This document shows positions 17,420 through 28,443 of a stretch of 64,000 nucleotides of DNA, in pieces. The translations under genes were made by a program, and so were the position numbers. This DNA is from Pseudomonas fluorescens (GTDB lineage: Bacteria > Pseudomonadota > Gammaproteobacteria > Pseudomonadales > Pseudomonadaceae). The notes below the pieces were generated by a model that did not search any database, was not told the DNA's origin, and saw only the letters and a list, made by a program, of their open reading frames with translations. The first letter of the stretch is position 1, and each line of letters starts with the position of its first letter. The stretch lies in NCBI RefSeq assembly GCF_000967965.1, contig NZ_LACC01000014.1:58032-122031 (forward strand). Direction: 5' to 3'.

Positions 17420-18721
17420 ATGGAAAATATCTGTGGCTGGATTGCGCAAGCGGGGAGTTCACCCCTGCGTGAGCCGCTCAAGGGCACGCAACAGGCCGAT
17501 TGGCTGGTGATCGGTGCCGGCATCACCGGCCTCAGTGCGGCGCATGCCCTGGCGCAATTGCACCCCCAGGCACGCATCGTGGTCGTTGACCGGCAGCGGG
17601 CTGCGCAAGGCGCTTCGGCGCGCAACTCCGGTTTTGTGGTGGCCCATGAGCATCCTGCCGCTGGGGAGCTACTGGGTAGCGACGGGTTTGCCGGGTATCA
17701 AGTGGATACGTCCATCGGCCGCGCAGCCGCCGACGAGGTCCGTAAGCAGATTGCCCGCCATGGCATCGAATGCGATTTCAGGGAGTCGGGTTATTTCTTT
17801 GCCGTCAGCGATCCGCGCAAGCTGACCCAGGTCGATGCCAAGCTGCAGACCTTGCGTGCCGTGGGCGCCAGCGCGCAGTTTCTGCAAGGCGAGTCGTTGC
17901 TCGAAAAACTCGGCAGCCGGCACTACCGCGCCGCGATCTGGTGCGGCAACGGCAATGCGCTGCTGCAACCGGCGAAGTACGCTCGGGGCTTGCTCGATGC
18001 CCTGCCGCCGAAAGTGACGGTCTACGAGAACACCGATATCACAGGCCTTGAGCGCCAGGGCAACGGCCAAATTCGCGCCCGGGGCCAAAACGGTTGTGTC
18101 GAGGCCAAACAGGTATTGGTCTGCCTGAACGCCTTCATCCCCCGCGCGGGCATCGATGACAGCGGTACATTCGCGATGGAACTCAGCGCCAGCCTCACGC
18201 GGCCCCTCAGCGATCAAGAGTTTGAAGCCCTCGGTGCGCCAGCGTCCTGGGGCGTGCTGTCGACCCGTCCGCTCGGGGCCACGGTGCGCCTGACCCCGGA
18301 TCGCCGGGTGATGATCCGCAACACCGCGGAATACCGCTCCCGGGATCTGTCCTTGAGCGAATTGTCGACCCGCCGCCAACACCATGTGCTGGGGTTGCAA
18401 CGGCGTTTCCCGATGCTTGGCGAGCAGGACATCGAATACACCTGGACCGGCCATCTCAGCGCTTCGCGTTCCGGGCAGCCGTATTTCGGCAAAGTCGAGG
18501 AGGGCGTTTTCGCCGTGGCCGGGTGCAATGGTTCCGGCGTGGCGCGGGGCACGTTGTGGGGCCGCTTGCTGGCGGAGTGGGCCTCGGGTCGTGATTCGCC
18601 GCTGACGCAGTCGGTCATTCAACGGGCGCAGCCCGGCTGGCTGCCGCCCAAGCCGTTGCTCGACATCGGTGCCATGCTGCGTATGCGCGTGGAAACGGTC
18701 CGGGCCAGAAGCGAAATCTGA
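17420..18721 (+). CDS. FAD-dependent DAO-family oxidase, PuuB-like
   Basis: Predicted 433 residues. The FAD-binding Rossmann motif VIGAGITGLSAAHAL is at about 31-45, followed by the DAO fold. A second signature near the C-terminus (GVFAVAGCNGSGVARGT) is typical of gamma-glutamylputrescine oxidase and related amine oxidases. The gene is followed after 54 bp by a polyamine-type binding protein and is divergent from a GcvA-like LysR regulator. An amine or amino acid substrate of polyamine type is therefore likely. No gamma-glutamyl-polyamine synthetase is nearby, so the full Puu route is not shown here. Confidence 0.88.
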   Translation: MENICGWIAQAGSSPLREPLKGTQQADWLVIGAGITGLSAAHALAQLHPQARIVVVDRQRAAQGASARNSGFVVAHEHPAAGELLGSDGFAGYQVDTSIGRAAADEVRKQIARHGIECDFRESGYFFAVSDPRKLTQVDAKLQTLRAVGASAQFLQGESLLEKLGSRHYRAAIWCGNGNALLQPAKYARGLLDALPPKVTVYENTDITGLERQGNGQIRARGQNGCVEAKQVLVCLNAFIPRAGIDDSGTFAMELSASLTRPLSDQEFEALGAPASWGVLSTRPLGATVRLTPDRRVMIRNTAEYRSRDLSLSELSTRRQHHVLGLQRRFPMLGEQDIEYTWTGHLSASRSGQPYFGKVEEGVFAVAGCNGSGVARGTLWGRLLAEWASGRDSPLTQSVIQRAQPGWLPPKPLLDIGAMLRMRVETVRARSEI

Positions 18722-18736
18722 AAACACCCATTTCAC

Positions 18737-18744
18737 AACAAGAA
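18737..18744 (+). promoter_or_regulatory. Hfq/Crc-type A-rich motif before binding-protein gene
   Basis: ACAACAAGAACAA contains AACAAGAA (18737-18744), 24 nt before the GAAGGTGA ribosome site of the binding-protein gene. It is the same core as in front of the preceding oxidase gene. Confidence 0.5.
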
Positions 18745-18775
18745 CAAAAGCACTTCCCATCGAAGGTGATTCAAC

Positions 18776-19864
18776 ATGCGCGTCAATACGCTTTCCCTTG
18801 TGGCCCTGATCTCGACCTTTTCCGCCGCCACGTATGCCGACGAAACCGTCAATATTTCCAACTGGAACGGCTACATCGCCGACGACACCTTGCCCAGCTT
18901 CACCCAGGCAACCGGGATCAAGGCGACCTACGACATCCACGACAGCAACGAAGTGCTGGAATCGAAGCTGATGACCGGCAACACCGGGTATGACGTGGTC
19001 AGCCCGTCGAACCACTTCCTGTCGCGCCTGATCAAGGCCGGCGCCATCCAGAAACTCGACAGGAGCCAGTTGCCCAACTGGAAAAACCTCGACCCGGCGC
19101 TGATGAAAAAGCTTGAGGTCAACGACCCGGGCAACCAGTACGGCTATCCGTATATGTGGGGCACGGCGGGCATCGGTTACAACGTCGAGAAGATCAAGGC
19201 GATCTTCGGCAATACCGACGTCACCCATTCCTGGAGCCTGTTCTTCGACGAGAACAACATCAAGAAGCTCAGCGAGTGTGGGGTGGCGATCATCGACAAC
19301 CCGACGCAGATCCTGCCGATCACCCTCAATTACCTGGGCCTGCCGCCCCATAGCCATGAGCCGGCCGACTACAAGAAAGCCGAGCAGGCGCTGCTGAAGA
19401 TCCGGCCTTACGTCCAGTACTTCCATGCCTCCAAGTACATCAGCGACCTGGCCAACGGCAACGTCTGCGCGGTGATCGGATTCAACGGTGACATCGTGCA
19501 GGCCGCCGCCAGCGCCAGGGAGGCGAAAAACGGGATCGATATTGCCTACTCGATCCCGGACGAAGGTTCCACGTTGTGGCTGGACATGGTGGTCATGCCC
19601 AAGAGCGCGCCGCATGAGAAGAACGGTTACGCCTACATGAACTACCTGCTGGAGCCGAAGGTGATTGCCAACATCAGCAACAGCATCCATTACGCCAATC
19701 CCAACAGTGCGGCGGATGCCTTCGTCGACCCGGCGGTGAAGCAGGACCTGGCAATCTATCCGCCGAAGAGCGTGATGGACAAGCTGTTTACCGTCGAGGA
19801 CTTGCCCGCGGCTATCGCACGGTTGAGCACGCGGCTGTGGACCAAGTTGAAAACCAATACCTGA
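18776..19864 (+). CDS. Polyamine-type ABC transporter binding protein (PotF/SpuD family)
   Basis: Predicted 362 residues with a signal peptide ending at ATYA|DETVNIS. The motif NISNWNGYIADDTLPSF and the segment YDVVSPSNHFLSRLIKAG are the family pattern of PotF/SpuD/SpuE. It is probably co-transcribed with the oxidase. No permease or ATPase gene follows: a REP doublet comes next, so this is an orphan binding protein that must use a transporter encoded elsewhere or act as a sensor. The specificity for putrescine, spermidine or another amine is not determined. Confidence 0.9.
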   Translation: MRVNTLSLVALISTFSAATYADETVNISNWNGYIADDTLPSFTQATGIKATYDIHDSNEVLESKLMTGNTGYDVVSPSNHFLSRLIKAGAIQKLDRSQLPNWKNLDPALMKKLEVNDPGNQYGYPYMWGTAGIGYNVEKIKAIFGNTDVTHSWSLFFDENNIKKLSECGVAIIDNPTQILPITLNYLGLPPHSHEPADYKKAEQALLKIRPYVQYFHASKYISDLANGNVCAVIGFNGDIVQAAASAREAKNGIDIAYSIPDEGSTLWLDMVVMPKSAPHEKNGYAYMNYLLEPKVIANISNSIHYANPNSAADAFVDPAVKQDLAIYPPKSVMDKLFTVEDLPAAIARLSTRLWTKLKTNT

Positions 19865-19904
19865 CCGACTGGTGATTCCGGTCAATCAGATGTGACACTG
19901 CACC

Positions 19905-20010
19905 TGTGGCGAGGGAGCTTGCTCCCGTTGGGCAGCGAAGCGGCCCCGGCTCTTCATACGAGAAGCTGGGACTGCTGCGCAGTCCAACGGGAGCAAGCTC
20001 CCTCGCCACG
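19905..20010. repeat. REP doublet (GTGGCGAGGGAGC type)
   Basis: TGTGGCGAGGGAGCTTGCTC at 19905 and its complement ending at 20010 face each other. The arms differ from the other REPs of the window (GGCGAGGGAGC rather than GGGAGCGAGC) but match the pair at 33091-33212. Confidence 0.85.
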
Positions 20011-20040
20011 GTTACTCGTTTGCCTGAGTCAACGATTCAT

Positions 20041-20559
20041 TCAGGCGTCGATAGCCGGGAAGTCGATGTCGGTCAACGCTGCGTTGTTCAGGTAGTTGGT
20101 CAATGTCTGCGAGGCCACATGGGCGATCACTTCGATGATCTTGCCGTCATCGATGCCGGCAGCACGGGCTGTGGCGATCTGTTCGACCGTCAGGTGACCA
20201 CGGCTTTCGGTGACTTGGCGGGCGAGGGTGGCATAGGCGTTGAGCTCACCCTGACGTGCGCTGAGAATGTCCTGGCCCGACAGCCCGGCCTTACTGGCGA
20301 ACAGCGTGTGAGCGGCCAGGCAGTAGTCGCAGCCGTTGACCTGCGAGGTGGCAAGGAACACCGCTTCTTTTTCCGTGGCGCTCAAGGACGTCTTGCCCAG
20401 TGCGGCCGAGTTTTGCAGATACGAGGCCAGCACCGCCGGGGCGTGGGCCAGTACCTTGAACAGGTTGGGCAGAAAGCCGATTTTCTTCTGCACGCCTTCC
20501 AGCAGCGGGCGGGTGGCGTCGGTGGCGTGTTCCAGACTGATCGGGGCAATGCGGGTCAT
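20041..20559 (-). CDS. AhpD-like peroxidase-related protein (carboxymuconolactone decarboxylase fold)
   Basis: Predicted 172 residues. It has the complete AhpD motif E-x11-C-x2-C-x3-H: Glu65, Cys77, Cys80 (CDYC) and His84. This supports thiol-based peroxidase or redox activity rather than lactone decarboxylation. It is divergent from an AraC-type regulator, which probably controls it. The 172-residue length fits the peroxidase-related single-domain group. Confidence 0.88.
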   Translation of the reverse strand: MTRIAPISLEHATDATRPLLEGVQKKIGFLPNLFKVLAHAPAVLASYLQNSAALGKTSLSATEKEAVFLATSQVNGCDYCLAAHTLFASKAGLSGQDILSARQGELNAYATLARQVTESRGHLTVEQIATARAAGIDDGKIIEVIAHVASQTLTNYLNNAALTDIDFPAIDA

Positions 20560-20692
20560 GGTGATACTCCGTGGTGTAAGGCGCGGAATGCGCTGGGTAC
20601 GGAGCTCATGTTAGGGAGAAGGTCTGGCGTATTGGGTGCAAATCGTCGAGGATATGCGACAGATCGTCCAGAACTGCTTCCGGGAGCCTGTC

Positions 20693-21508
20693 ATGGATCG
20701 CTTGTCCACGTTGCTCACACACTTCGGCGTCAATGCCGGCACCTTCCATAGCGGTACGTTCTGCGGCACCGCCGCCTACGACGGCCAACAGACCAGCGGT
20801 CATTTGCACCTGCTTCAAGCGGGCGAGTTGCTGCTCAAGATGGGCGACCAGCCGGACCTGCAACTGACCGAACCGAGCCTGATCTTTTTCCCCCGGCCCT
20901 ATCGACATCGCCTGTTCGCGTCTGAAGCGTCCGGCACGCAACTGGTGTGCGCGACCCTGGATTTCGACGGCGGAGCGGGCAATGCCCTGGCGGCGGCGCT
21001 GCCGGATTATCTGGTGCTCAAGCTCGATGAAATCCCGACCCTGGCCGGGACCCTGGAATGGCTGTTCAACGAGGCGTTTGACGGTACGTGCGGACGCGAA
21101 GCGGTGATGGATCGCCTGTTCGAGCTGCTGGTGATTCTGTTACTGCGGCACATCTTGAGCACCACTGGCCAGCAACCGGGCATGATGGCCGGCCTCGCCG
21201 ATGCGCGCCTGGCGCGGCCCCTGAGCCTGATGCACGAAAACCCGGCCAAGGCCTGGAGCGTGGCCGAGCTCTCGGTCGCCGCCAACATGTCGCGGGCCAG
21301 TTTCGCCGAGCACTTTCGCCGGGTGGTCGGGCAGACGCCGGTGGATTACCTGGTGAGCTGGCGCATCAGCCTGGCGCAGAAACGCCTGCGCGAAGGTCGA
21401 CCGATTGCGTTGATCGCCGAGGAGGTCGGCTACGAAAGTCCCTCGGCGCTGGCCCGGGCGTTTCGGCGCAAGACCGGGATGAGCCCGCGGGAGTGGAAGG
21501 GCAACTGA
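20693..21508 (+). CDS. AraC-family transcriptional regulator
   Basis: Predicted 271 residues: an N-terminal cupin domain of the cupin_6 type (with FFPRPYRHRL), then two helix-turn-helix units (about 168-268) with WSVAELSVAANMSRASFAEH and IAEEVGYESPSALARAFRRK. I chose the ATG at 20693 because GGGAG is 6-7 bases upstream; a GTG at 20636 in the same frame is possible. It is divergent from the AhpD-like gene, its probable target. Confidence 0.88.
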   Translation: MDRLSTLLTHFGVNAGTFHSGTFCGTAAYDGQQTSGHLHLLQAGELLLKMGDQPDLQLTEPSLIFFPRPYRHRLFASEASGTQLVCATLDFDGGAGNALAAALPDYLVLKLDEIPTLAGTLEWLFNEAFDGTCGREAVMDRLFELLVILLLRHILSTTGQQPGMMAGLADARLARPLSLMHENPAKAWSVAELSVAANMSRASFAEHFRRVVGQTPVDYLVSWRISLAQKRLREGRPIALIAEEVGYESPSALARAFRRKTGMSPREWKGN

Positions 21509-21523
21509 CCTTGCATATTCCCC

Positions 21524-21615
21524 TGTGGGAGCGAGCTTGCTCGCGATAGCGGTGTGTCAGACACCTATGCTGTCGACTGACGTTCCGTCATCGCGAGCAA
21601 GCTCGCTCCCACAGG
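21524..21615. repeat. REP doublet
   Basis: TGTGGGAGCGAGCTTGCTCG at 21524 and its inverted copy ending at 21615, between convergent genes, where it may also help end transcription. Confidence 0.85.
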
Positions 21616-21644
21616 TCTAGCGGTGCGGCTTCTTTACGCGTACA

Positions 21645-22076
21645 TCAGAACTTGAACGCCTGACGTCCTACCAACAGCCATTTACCGTCCTGCTTTTGCC
21701 AGATCTGGAAGTTTTCGATTTCCGTTGGCACCACTTCAGTGCCTTTGAGCGCTTGCGCCGAGAAGTGATGACGGACCAGTGCGACATCGCCGGAGACGGT
21801 AATGGTCTGGTTCTGCATTTCAAGGGTCTTGAAGGCGCTTTTGCCGGTTTCGATGTCGGCGATGAAGGCCTGCTTGTCCTGAATCTTGCCGCTGGAGTGC
21901 CCGTAGGTCAGGTTTTCGGCGGTCAAGGCGTTCAGCTCCGGGATGTCTTTGTGCAGCATGGCCTGGGTCAGGTGGTCGACCGCCTGGGCCACGTCCTTGT
22001 CTGCGACAGCCGGGGTGGCGGCGACGTAGCCGCTGAACAGGCACAGAAAACCGATCAGCACTTTTGCTTTTTTCAT
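21645..22076 (-). CDS. Secreted NTF2-like (DUF4440/SnoaL-type) protein
   Basis: Predicted 143 residues with a signal peptide (MKKAKVLIGFLCLFSGYVAA). The mature part has the alternating helix and strand pattern of NTF2-like folds, with LTYGHSSGKIQDKQAF and IENFQIWQKQDGKWLLVGRQ, which is typical of DUF4440. Function is unknown. It stands alone between REP DNA and the divergent DUF2238 gene. Confidence 0.8.
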   Translation of the reverse strand: MKKAKVLIGFLCLFSGYVAATPAVADKDVAQAVDHLTQAMLHKDIPELNALTAENLTYGHSSGKIQDKQAFIADIETGKSAFKTLEMQNQTITVSGDVALVRHHFSAQALKGTEVVPTEIENFQIWQKQDGKWLLVGRQAFKF

Positions 22077-22233
22077 GGGTGTTTCCTTGTTGTTGTAGGG
22101 ATAGCGCGATAACTGGATGAATATTCATCAGTCATCGTACAACCTATCATGAGATGAAGGAAAAAAGCGAACTTGCCTGGCACCCTTGCCTCGAAGTTAA
22201 AAGGGCGATGTCCTGACTTTGAGGTATTGCGCC

Positions 22234-22884
22234 ATGCAGCTTGACCCGCGTTTACGGCTCGACCTGACGTTGCTCATGGTGTTTGTGCTGATTGTCGGAG
22301 TGTCGGGGTTTTCTCCCCGCAGCCGGGTGGACTGGGCGCTGGAAAACCTGCTGGTGCTGTTGCTGGTGGGGACCTTGGTCGCGGTTTCTCGGCGATTCCG
22401 CTTGTCGGCGATGTCCATCACGCTGGTGTTTGCGTTTCTGTGCGTGCATGAACTGGGCGCCCACTACACCTATTCTCTGGTGCCTTACGATCATTGGTCT
22501 TCGGCGTGGTTGGGCTTCAGTTTCGACCGGGCGCCTGGTGTTCACCGCAATCACTACGACCGACTGGTGCATCTGAGCTACGGGCTGCTGCTGGCTTATC
22601 CGGTGCGTGAAGTCCTGCGGCGACTGACGCCGCTGCGCGGGTTCTGGCTGTTTTTCGTGACCCTGAACATCATGCTGTCGACCTCCGCCGTGTATGAGTT
22701 GGTGGAATGGATCGGCGGGGCCTTCCTGGGCAATGACACGGCGAACGCCTTCGTCGGCGCGCAAAACGATCCGTGGGATTCGCAGAAGGACATGGCCATC
22801 GCGGTCGCCGGTGCGTTTGTCAGTCTGTTGCTGGTGTCTTTGCGCGGCATGGCGCAAGAACACTCGATGACCACAGCAAGGTGA
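22234..22884 (+). CDS. DUF2238 (YjdF-type) inner-membrane protein
   Basis: Predicted 216 residues with five to six hydrophobic segments. The family pattern is visible: HELGAHYTYSLVPYD, YDRLVHLSYGLLL, YELVEWIGG and the C-terminal DPWDSQKDM. These conserved His, Glu and Asp residues line membrane helices. The ATG at 22234 was preferred over an upstream TTG in the same frame. Function is not known. Confidence 0.85.
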   Translation: MQLDPRLRLDLTLLMVFVLIVGVSGFSPRSRVDWALENLLVLLLVGTLVAVSRRFRLSAMSITLVFAFLCVHELGAHYTYSLVPYDHWSSAWLGFSFDRAPGVHRNHYDRLVHLSYGLLLAYPVREVLRRLTPLRGFWLFFVTLNIMLSTSAVYELVEWIGGAFLGNDTANAFVGAQNDPWDSQKDMAIAVAGAFVSLLLVSLRGMAQEHSMTTAR

Positions 22885-22940
22885 TCGGGCAGACCGCTTC
22901 GGTGGGGGCAGCTGTCGCGGGCTTTGAGGTTGCAGAGCAC

Positions 22941-23023
22941 TGTAGCTGGCTTGCCGGCGAAGAGGTCCGAAAGATCGATGCACAATTCAAGGCCGCCTTC
23001 GCTGGCAAGCCAGCTCCTACAGG
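22941..23023. repeat. REP doublet (variant)
   Basis: TGTAGCTGGCTTGCCGGCGA at 22941 and its diverged complement GCTGGCAAGCCAGCTCCTAC ending at 23020. The arms have the sequence AGCTGGCTTGCC, a third REP sub-type in this window. Confidence 0.75.
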
Positions 23024-23030
23024 TCGGGGA

Positions 23031-24713
<1,683 letters not shown>

Positions 24714-25123
24714 GACTGCTCCTATCGCTCATGGCTGTTACTTTCGCTCAAGGCTGTTCCTCACACACTCATGGTGAAAAACAGGATGAGTATAGAAGGC
24801 CGGGCGCCCGGGCCCGGACTAACCGGTCTGGAACAGACGCGCGGGTGAGCCTTGTCGTGATATTCTTCGCGCCAACTTGGTTTGACCTGTTCAGTTTGCA
24901 TGTCCTTGAGACGTGCCGACGGAATCACTGTCGCTCAAGTAGCTGAAGCCAATAAAGATAAAAAGTCAGTTCAGAAGGGACATTAAAGTGGGGCCGATGC
25001 GGTTCATCGGCCTTGTGTGCCCACCCTGCAATCCTTGAGTGCCGCACCCGTGACTGCCGTGAAACATGGGGCTGTGCGCGTGAGGATGGAAGGGCGGATG
25101 GCGTTTTATCATAGGTGCTACAG
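24714..25123. other. Divergent regulatory region between ilvD and mqo
   Basis: A 410-bp gap without a convincing gene. It contains an AT-richer stretch near 24940-24990, a plausible mqo promoter region, and a perfect palindrome CCGGGCGCCCGG at 24800-24811. I could not assign a regulator or a riboswitch. Confidence 0.5.
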
Positions 25124-26770
25124 ATGTTTAAGAAAGTGAACACGGCCCTGCTGGGGCTGGCTTTGTCCATGGGGATGTCTTCTGTCCACGCGGAGGAGGC
25201 CAAGAAAGTCGATGTACTGCTGATCGGCGGCGGCATCATGAGCGCGACCCTGGGTGTGTGGCTCAATGAGCTGGAACCTGGCATGTCGATGGAAATGGTC
25301 GAGCGCCTCGATGGTGTCGCCCAGGAAAGCTCCAACGGCTGGAACAACGCCGGTACCGGTCACTCCGCCCTGGCCGAGCTGAACTACACCCCGGAAGACG
25401 AGAACGGCAAGGTTTCGATCCCGAAGGCCGTTGAAATCAACGAAGCGTTCCAGATCTCCCGTCAGTTCTGGGCCTGGCAGGTTCAGCAAGGCGTGCTGAA
25501 GAACCCGCGTTCGTTCATCAACTCCACGCCGCACATGAGCTTCGTGTGGGGTGATGACAACATCAAGTTCCTGAAAAAACGCTACGAAGCCCTGCAAGCG
25601 AGCCCGCTGTTCGCTGGCATGCAGTACTCCGAAGACCCGGCTGTGATCAAGCAGTGGGTGCCGCTGATGATGGAAGGGCGTGACCCGAGCCAGAAGATCG
25701 CGGCCACCTGGAGTCCGCTGGGTACTGACGTGAACTTCGGCGAAATCACCCGCCAGTTCGTTGCACACCTGCAAACCACACCGAAGTTCGACTTGAAGCT
25801 GTCCAGCGAAGTGCAGGACATCACCAAGAACGAAGACGGCAGCTGGCGCGTCAGCTACAAGAACCTCAAAGACGGTAGCAAGACCGAAACCGACGCCAAG
25901 TTCGTGTTCATCGGCGCCGGCGGCGGTGCCCTGCACCTGCTGCAGAAGTCCGGCATTCCTGAAGCCAAGGAATACGCAGGCTTCCCGGTAGGAGGCTCGT
26001 TCCTGGTGACCGAGAACCCGACCATCGCCGAGCAACACCTGGCCAAGGCCTACGGCAAAGCCTCTGTTGGCGCTCCGCCGATGTCGGTTCCGCACCTGGA
26101 CACCCGCGTGCTGGACGGCAAGCGCGTGATCCTGTTTGGCCCATTCGCGACCTTCAGCACCAAGTTCCTGAAAGAAGGTTCGTACCTGGACCTGCTGACC
26201 ACCACGACCACGCACAACGTGTGGCCAATGACCAAGGTCGGCATCAAGGAATACCCGCTGGTCGAGTACCTTGCAGGCCAGCTGATGCTGTCTGACGAAG
26301 ACCGCATGAACGCTCTGAAAGAGTACTTCCCGAACGCCAAGGCTGAAGACTGGCGCCTGTGGCAAGCCGGCCAGCGCGTGCAGATCATCAAGCGTGACGA
26401 AGCCGCCGGTGGCGTGCTGAAACTGGGCACCGAAATCGTCGCTTCCCAAGACGGCAGCATCGCCGGCCTGCTGGGCGCCTCCCCAGGCGCATCGACCGCT
26501 GCACCGATCATGCTGACCGTGCTGCAGAAAGTCTTCAAGGACAAGGTCGCGACCCCTGACTGGCAGGCAAAACTGCACCAGATCGTACCGAGCTACGGCA
26601 CTCAGCTGAACGCCAGCCCTGAGAAAGTCGCTGAAGAGTGGGCCTACACCGCCAAGGTGCTGGAACTGACTCCGCCACCCGCGGTGATCGCACCGGCCGT
26701 GACACCAGTGACTGTCGACACTGCTGTTAAGGCACCGAAGGCTAATGCTGCGAGTGATATGGCTCTGTAA
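25124..26770 (+). CDS. mqo: Malate:quinone oxidoreductase
   Basis: Predicted 548 residues. It oxidises malate to oxaloacetate and reduces membrane quinone, replacing soluble malate dehydrogenase in the TCA cycle. The FAD motif [16 protein letters not shown] follows a signal-like N-terminus ([20 protein letters not shown]), which is common in Pseudomonas Mqo. Family segments [20 protein letters not shown] and [15 protein letters not shown] are present. The C-terminal tail is Pro/Ala/Val-rich. I chose the ATG at 25124 over an in-frame GTG at 25115. A strong intrinsic terminator follows. Confidence 0.95.
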   Translation: MFKKVNTALLGLALSMGMSSVHAEEAKKVDVLLIGGGIMSATLGVWLNELEPGMSMEMVERLDGVAQESSNGWNNAGTGHSALAELNYTPEDENGKVSIPKAVEINEAFQISRQFWAWQVQQGVLKNPRSFINSTPHMSFVWGDDNIKFLKKRYEALQASPLFAGMQYSEDPAVIKQWVPLMMEGRDPSQKIAATWSPLGTDVNFGEITRQFVAHLQTTPKFDLKLSSEVQDITKNEDGSWRVSYKNLKDGSKTETDAKFVFIGAGGGALHLLQKSGIPEAKEYAGFPVGGSFLVTENPTIAEQHLAKAYGKASVGAPPMSVPHLDTRVLDGKRVILFGPFATFSTKFLKEGSYLDLLTTTTTHNVWPMTKVGIKEYPLVEYLAGQLMLSDEDRMNALKEYFPNAKAEDWRLWQAGQRVQIIKRDEAAGGVLKLGTEIVASQDGSIAGLLGASPGASTAAPIMLTVLQKVFKDKVATPDWQAKLHQIVPSYGTQLNASPEKVAEEWAYTAKVLELTPPPAVIAPAVTPVTVDTAVKAPKANAASDMAL

Positions 26771-26784
26771 CTAGAGACCGGATC

Positions 26785-26826
26785 AAAAAAAGCCCACTGA
26801 ACCGGCGACGGTCAGTGGGCTTTTTT
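26785..26826 (+). terminator. Intrinsic terminator after mqo
   Basis: AAAAAAGCCCACTGA pairs with TCAGTGGGCTTTTTT across a short loop (one bulged A), ending in a run of six T. It lies 15 bp after the mqo stop. The stem core is the same as in the terminator at 29110-29148. Confidence 0.92.
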
Positions 26827-27173
26827 GTGGGCGATGGCACAGGCAGCGCTTTGAACCCGGAGTGTCTACGCCGTCCATAACGGGGGGTCCTGTCATCAAT
26901 TGTCAAGTCACTGACGCTCAATGAGAAGCAGACAGTTTGGCCCTGACGATACTGATTTGTTTACCGACCACGGTAAGGCGAAACCGTAAGCCTGATACCT
27001 CTCCGCCCTGGCGGGAATTTGTAGGAGCGAGCTTGCTCCGGGCGGCGTTCCGACGATTGACTCAAGTGCGCTACGGTTAGTCAGTAAGCACGCGCTATCG
27101 TTAACGACATCGCGAGCAAGCTCGCTCCCACAGTCAGTTGCATCTCAATAAAACAAATCATAGAGAGCGCAGA
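26827..27173. other. Non-coding region upstream of the sulfite dehydrogenase genes
   Basis: The 347 bp after the mqo terminator hold the putative promoter of the SorA-like gene and a REP doublet (27020-27132). I saw no gene or conserved RNA element. Confidence 0.5.
27020..27132. repeat. REP doublet
   Basis: TGTAGGAGCGAGCTTGCTCC at 27020 and the inverted GCGAGCAAGCTCGCTCCCAC ending at 27131. The right unit ends 42 bp before the SorA-like start codon. Confidence 0.85.
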
Positions 27174-28433
27174 ATGAAGTTCAGCTTTGTAGACAACAGC
27201 AAACCGACCCGTCGGCGGGTTTTACGCGATGCTTTCACTCTGGCTTTGGCGGCCTCGCCGTTGGCAAGCCTGGCCAGGGCAGCCGACGAATCCGCAGCGG
27301 CCAGCGAATCCGCGGAGGAAGTGACCTTTGCCGCCGGCCCACGACCGCTGGTGCAATACCCGCAAAAACGCCCGTTGACCCTGGTGACCACGCGGCCGCC
27401 GCATCTGGAGACGCCATTCCCCGTCTTCAACGAAGGGCCGATCACGCCTAATGACGCCTTTTTCGTGCGTTACCACTTGGCCAATTTCCCGACCAGCATC
27501 GATCCGGACAGCTACCGCCTGACGATCAAGGGCACGGTCGACACGCCGTTGTCACTGTCCCTTGCCGAGCTCAAGGCCCTTGCCGAACCGGTTGAAGTGG
27601 TCGCCGTGAATCAATGTTCGGGCAACAGCCGTGGCTTCTCGATGCCCCGGGTGTTCGGCGCTCAGTTGGGCAATGGCTCAATGGGCAATGCGCGGTGGGT
27701 GGGGGTACCGCTCAAGGCTGTGCTGGAAAAGGCGGGGGTAAAAGCCGAGGCCAAACAAGTGACCTTCCGTGGGCTCGATAAACCGGTGCTGCCAAGCACG
27801 CCGGAGTACATCAAGGCGCTGGACATCAGCCATGCCATGGACGGCGAGCCGATAATCGCCTGGTCGATGAATGGCACCGACCTGCCATTTCTCAACGGTT
27901 ACCCGATTCGCCTGGTGGTGCCAGGCTATTTCGGCACGTACTGGGTCAAGCACCTGAGTGAGATCGAAGTCGTCGACCATACCTTCGACGGTTTCTTCAT
28001 GGCCAAGGGGTACCGGGTTCCAGACAACGATTGCTTCTGCATTGCCCCCGGCACCACGGCGGCGAAAACCGTGCCGATTTCCAAATTGCCGGTGCGCAGT
28101 TTCATCACCAGCGTTAAACACGGCGATGTATTGCCGCTGAACAAAAGCGTGCTGCTCAAGGGCATCGCTTTCGACGGGGGCGTTGGGGTCAACAAGGTTG
28201 AGGTGTCGATCGACGGTGGAAAAACCTGGCGCGAGACCCAACTCGGGCAGGACCTTGGCCGTTACTCCTTTCGTGAGTGGACACTGCCGATCACCTTTAC
28301 CGGCAAGGGCGCCACTCTGTTGATGGTGCGAGCCAGCAACAGTGCCGGCGAGACGCAGCCGCTGCAAGCCGACTGGAACCCCGCTGGCTACCGCCGCCAC
28401 GTCGTCGAAACCACCCACGTGACCGTCGCCTGA
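27174..28433 (+). CDS. Molybdenum sulfite oxidase/dehydrogenase (SorA-like), Tat-exported
   Basis: Predicted 419 residues. A twin-arginine signal (PTRRRVLRDAFTLALAASPL) indicates export of a folded, cofactor-loaded enzyme. The molybdopterin-binding domain has the ligand Cys148 in VNQCSGNSRGF. A C-terminal dimerisation domain (about 295-415) has the SIDGGKTWR motif typical of sulfite oxidases. It should oxidise sulfite to sulfate in the periplasm. The ATG at 27174 places the twin-Arg region correctly. A c-type cytochrome gene begins 10 bp after the stop, as in sorAB operons. Confidence 0.92.
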   Translation: MKFSFVDNSKPTRRRVLRDAFTLALAASPLASLARAADESAAASESAEEVTFAAGPRPLVQYPQKRPLTLVTTRPPHLETPFPVFNEGPITPNDAFFVRYHLANFPTSIDPDSYRLTIKGTVDTPLSLSLAELKALAEPVEVVAVNQCSGNSRGFSMPRVFGAQLGNGSMGNARWVGVPLKAVLEKAGVKAEAKQVTFRGLDKPVLPSTPEYIKALDISHAMDGEPIIAWSMNGTDLPFLNGYPIRLVVPGYFGTYWVKHLSEIEVVDHTFDGFFMAKGYRVPDNDCFCIAPGTTAAKTVPISKLPVRSFITSVKHGDVLPLNKSVLLKGIAFDGGVGVNKVEVSIDGGKTWRETQLGQDLGRYSFREWTLPITFTGKGATLLMVRASNSAGETQPLQADWNPAGYRRHVVETTHVTVA

Positions 28434-28443
28434 GGAGGGCCGC

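Noticed and set aside
17669..19885. 738-codon minus-strand open frame across the oxidase and binding-protein genes
   Set aside because: It covers two well-recognised genes and the gap between them in antisense; its composition is typical of a shadow frame.
22174..22195. TGGCAC..TTGC as a sigma-54 promoter before the DUF2238 gene
   Set aside because: The two elements are only 2 bases apart instead of about 5, so the required spacing is not met.
24800..24811. CCGGGCGCCCGG palindrome as a regulator site
   Set aside because: A short GC-only palindrome is expected by chance in this GC-rich DNA and no second copy was seen.
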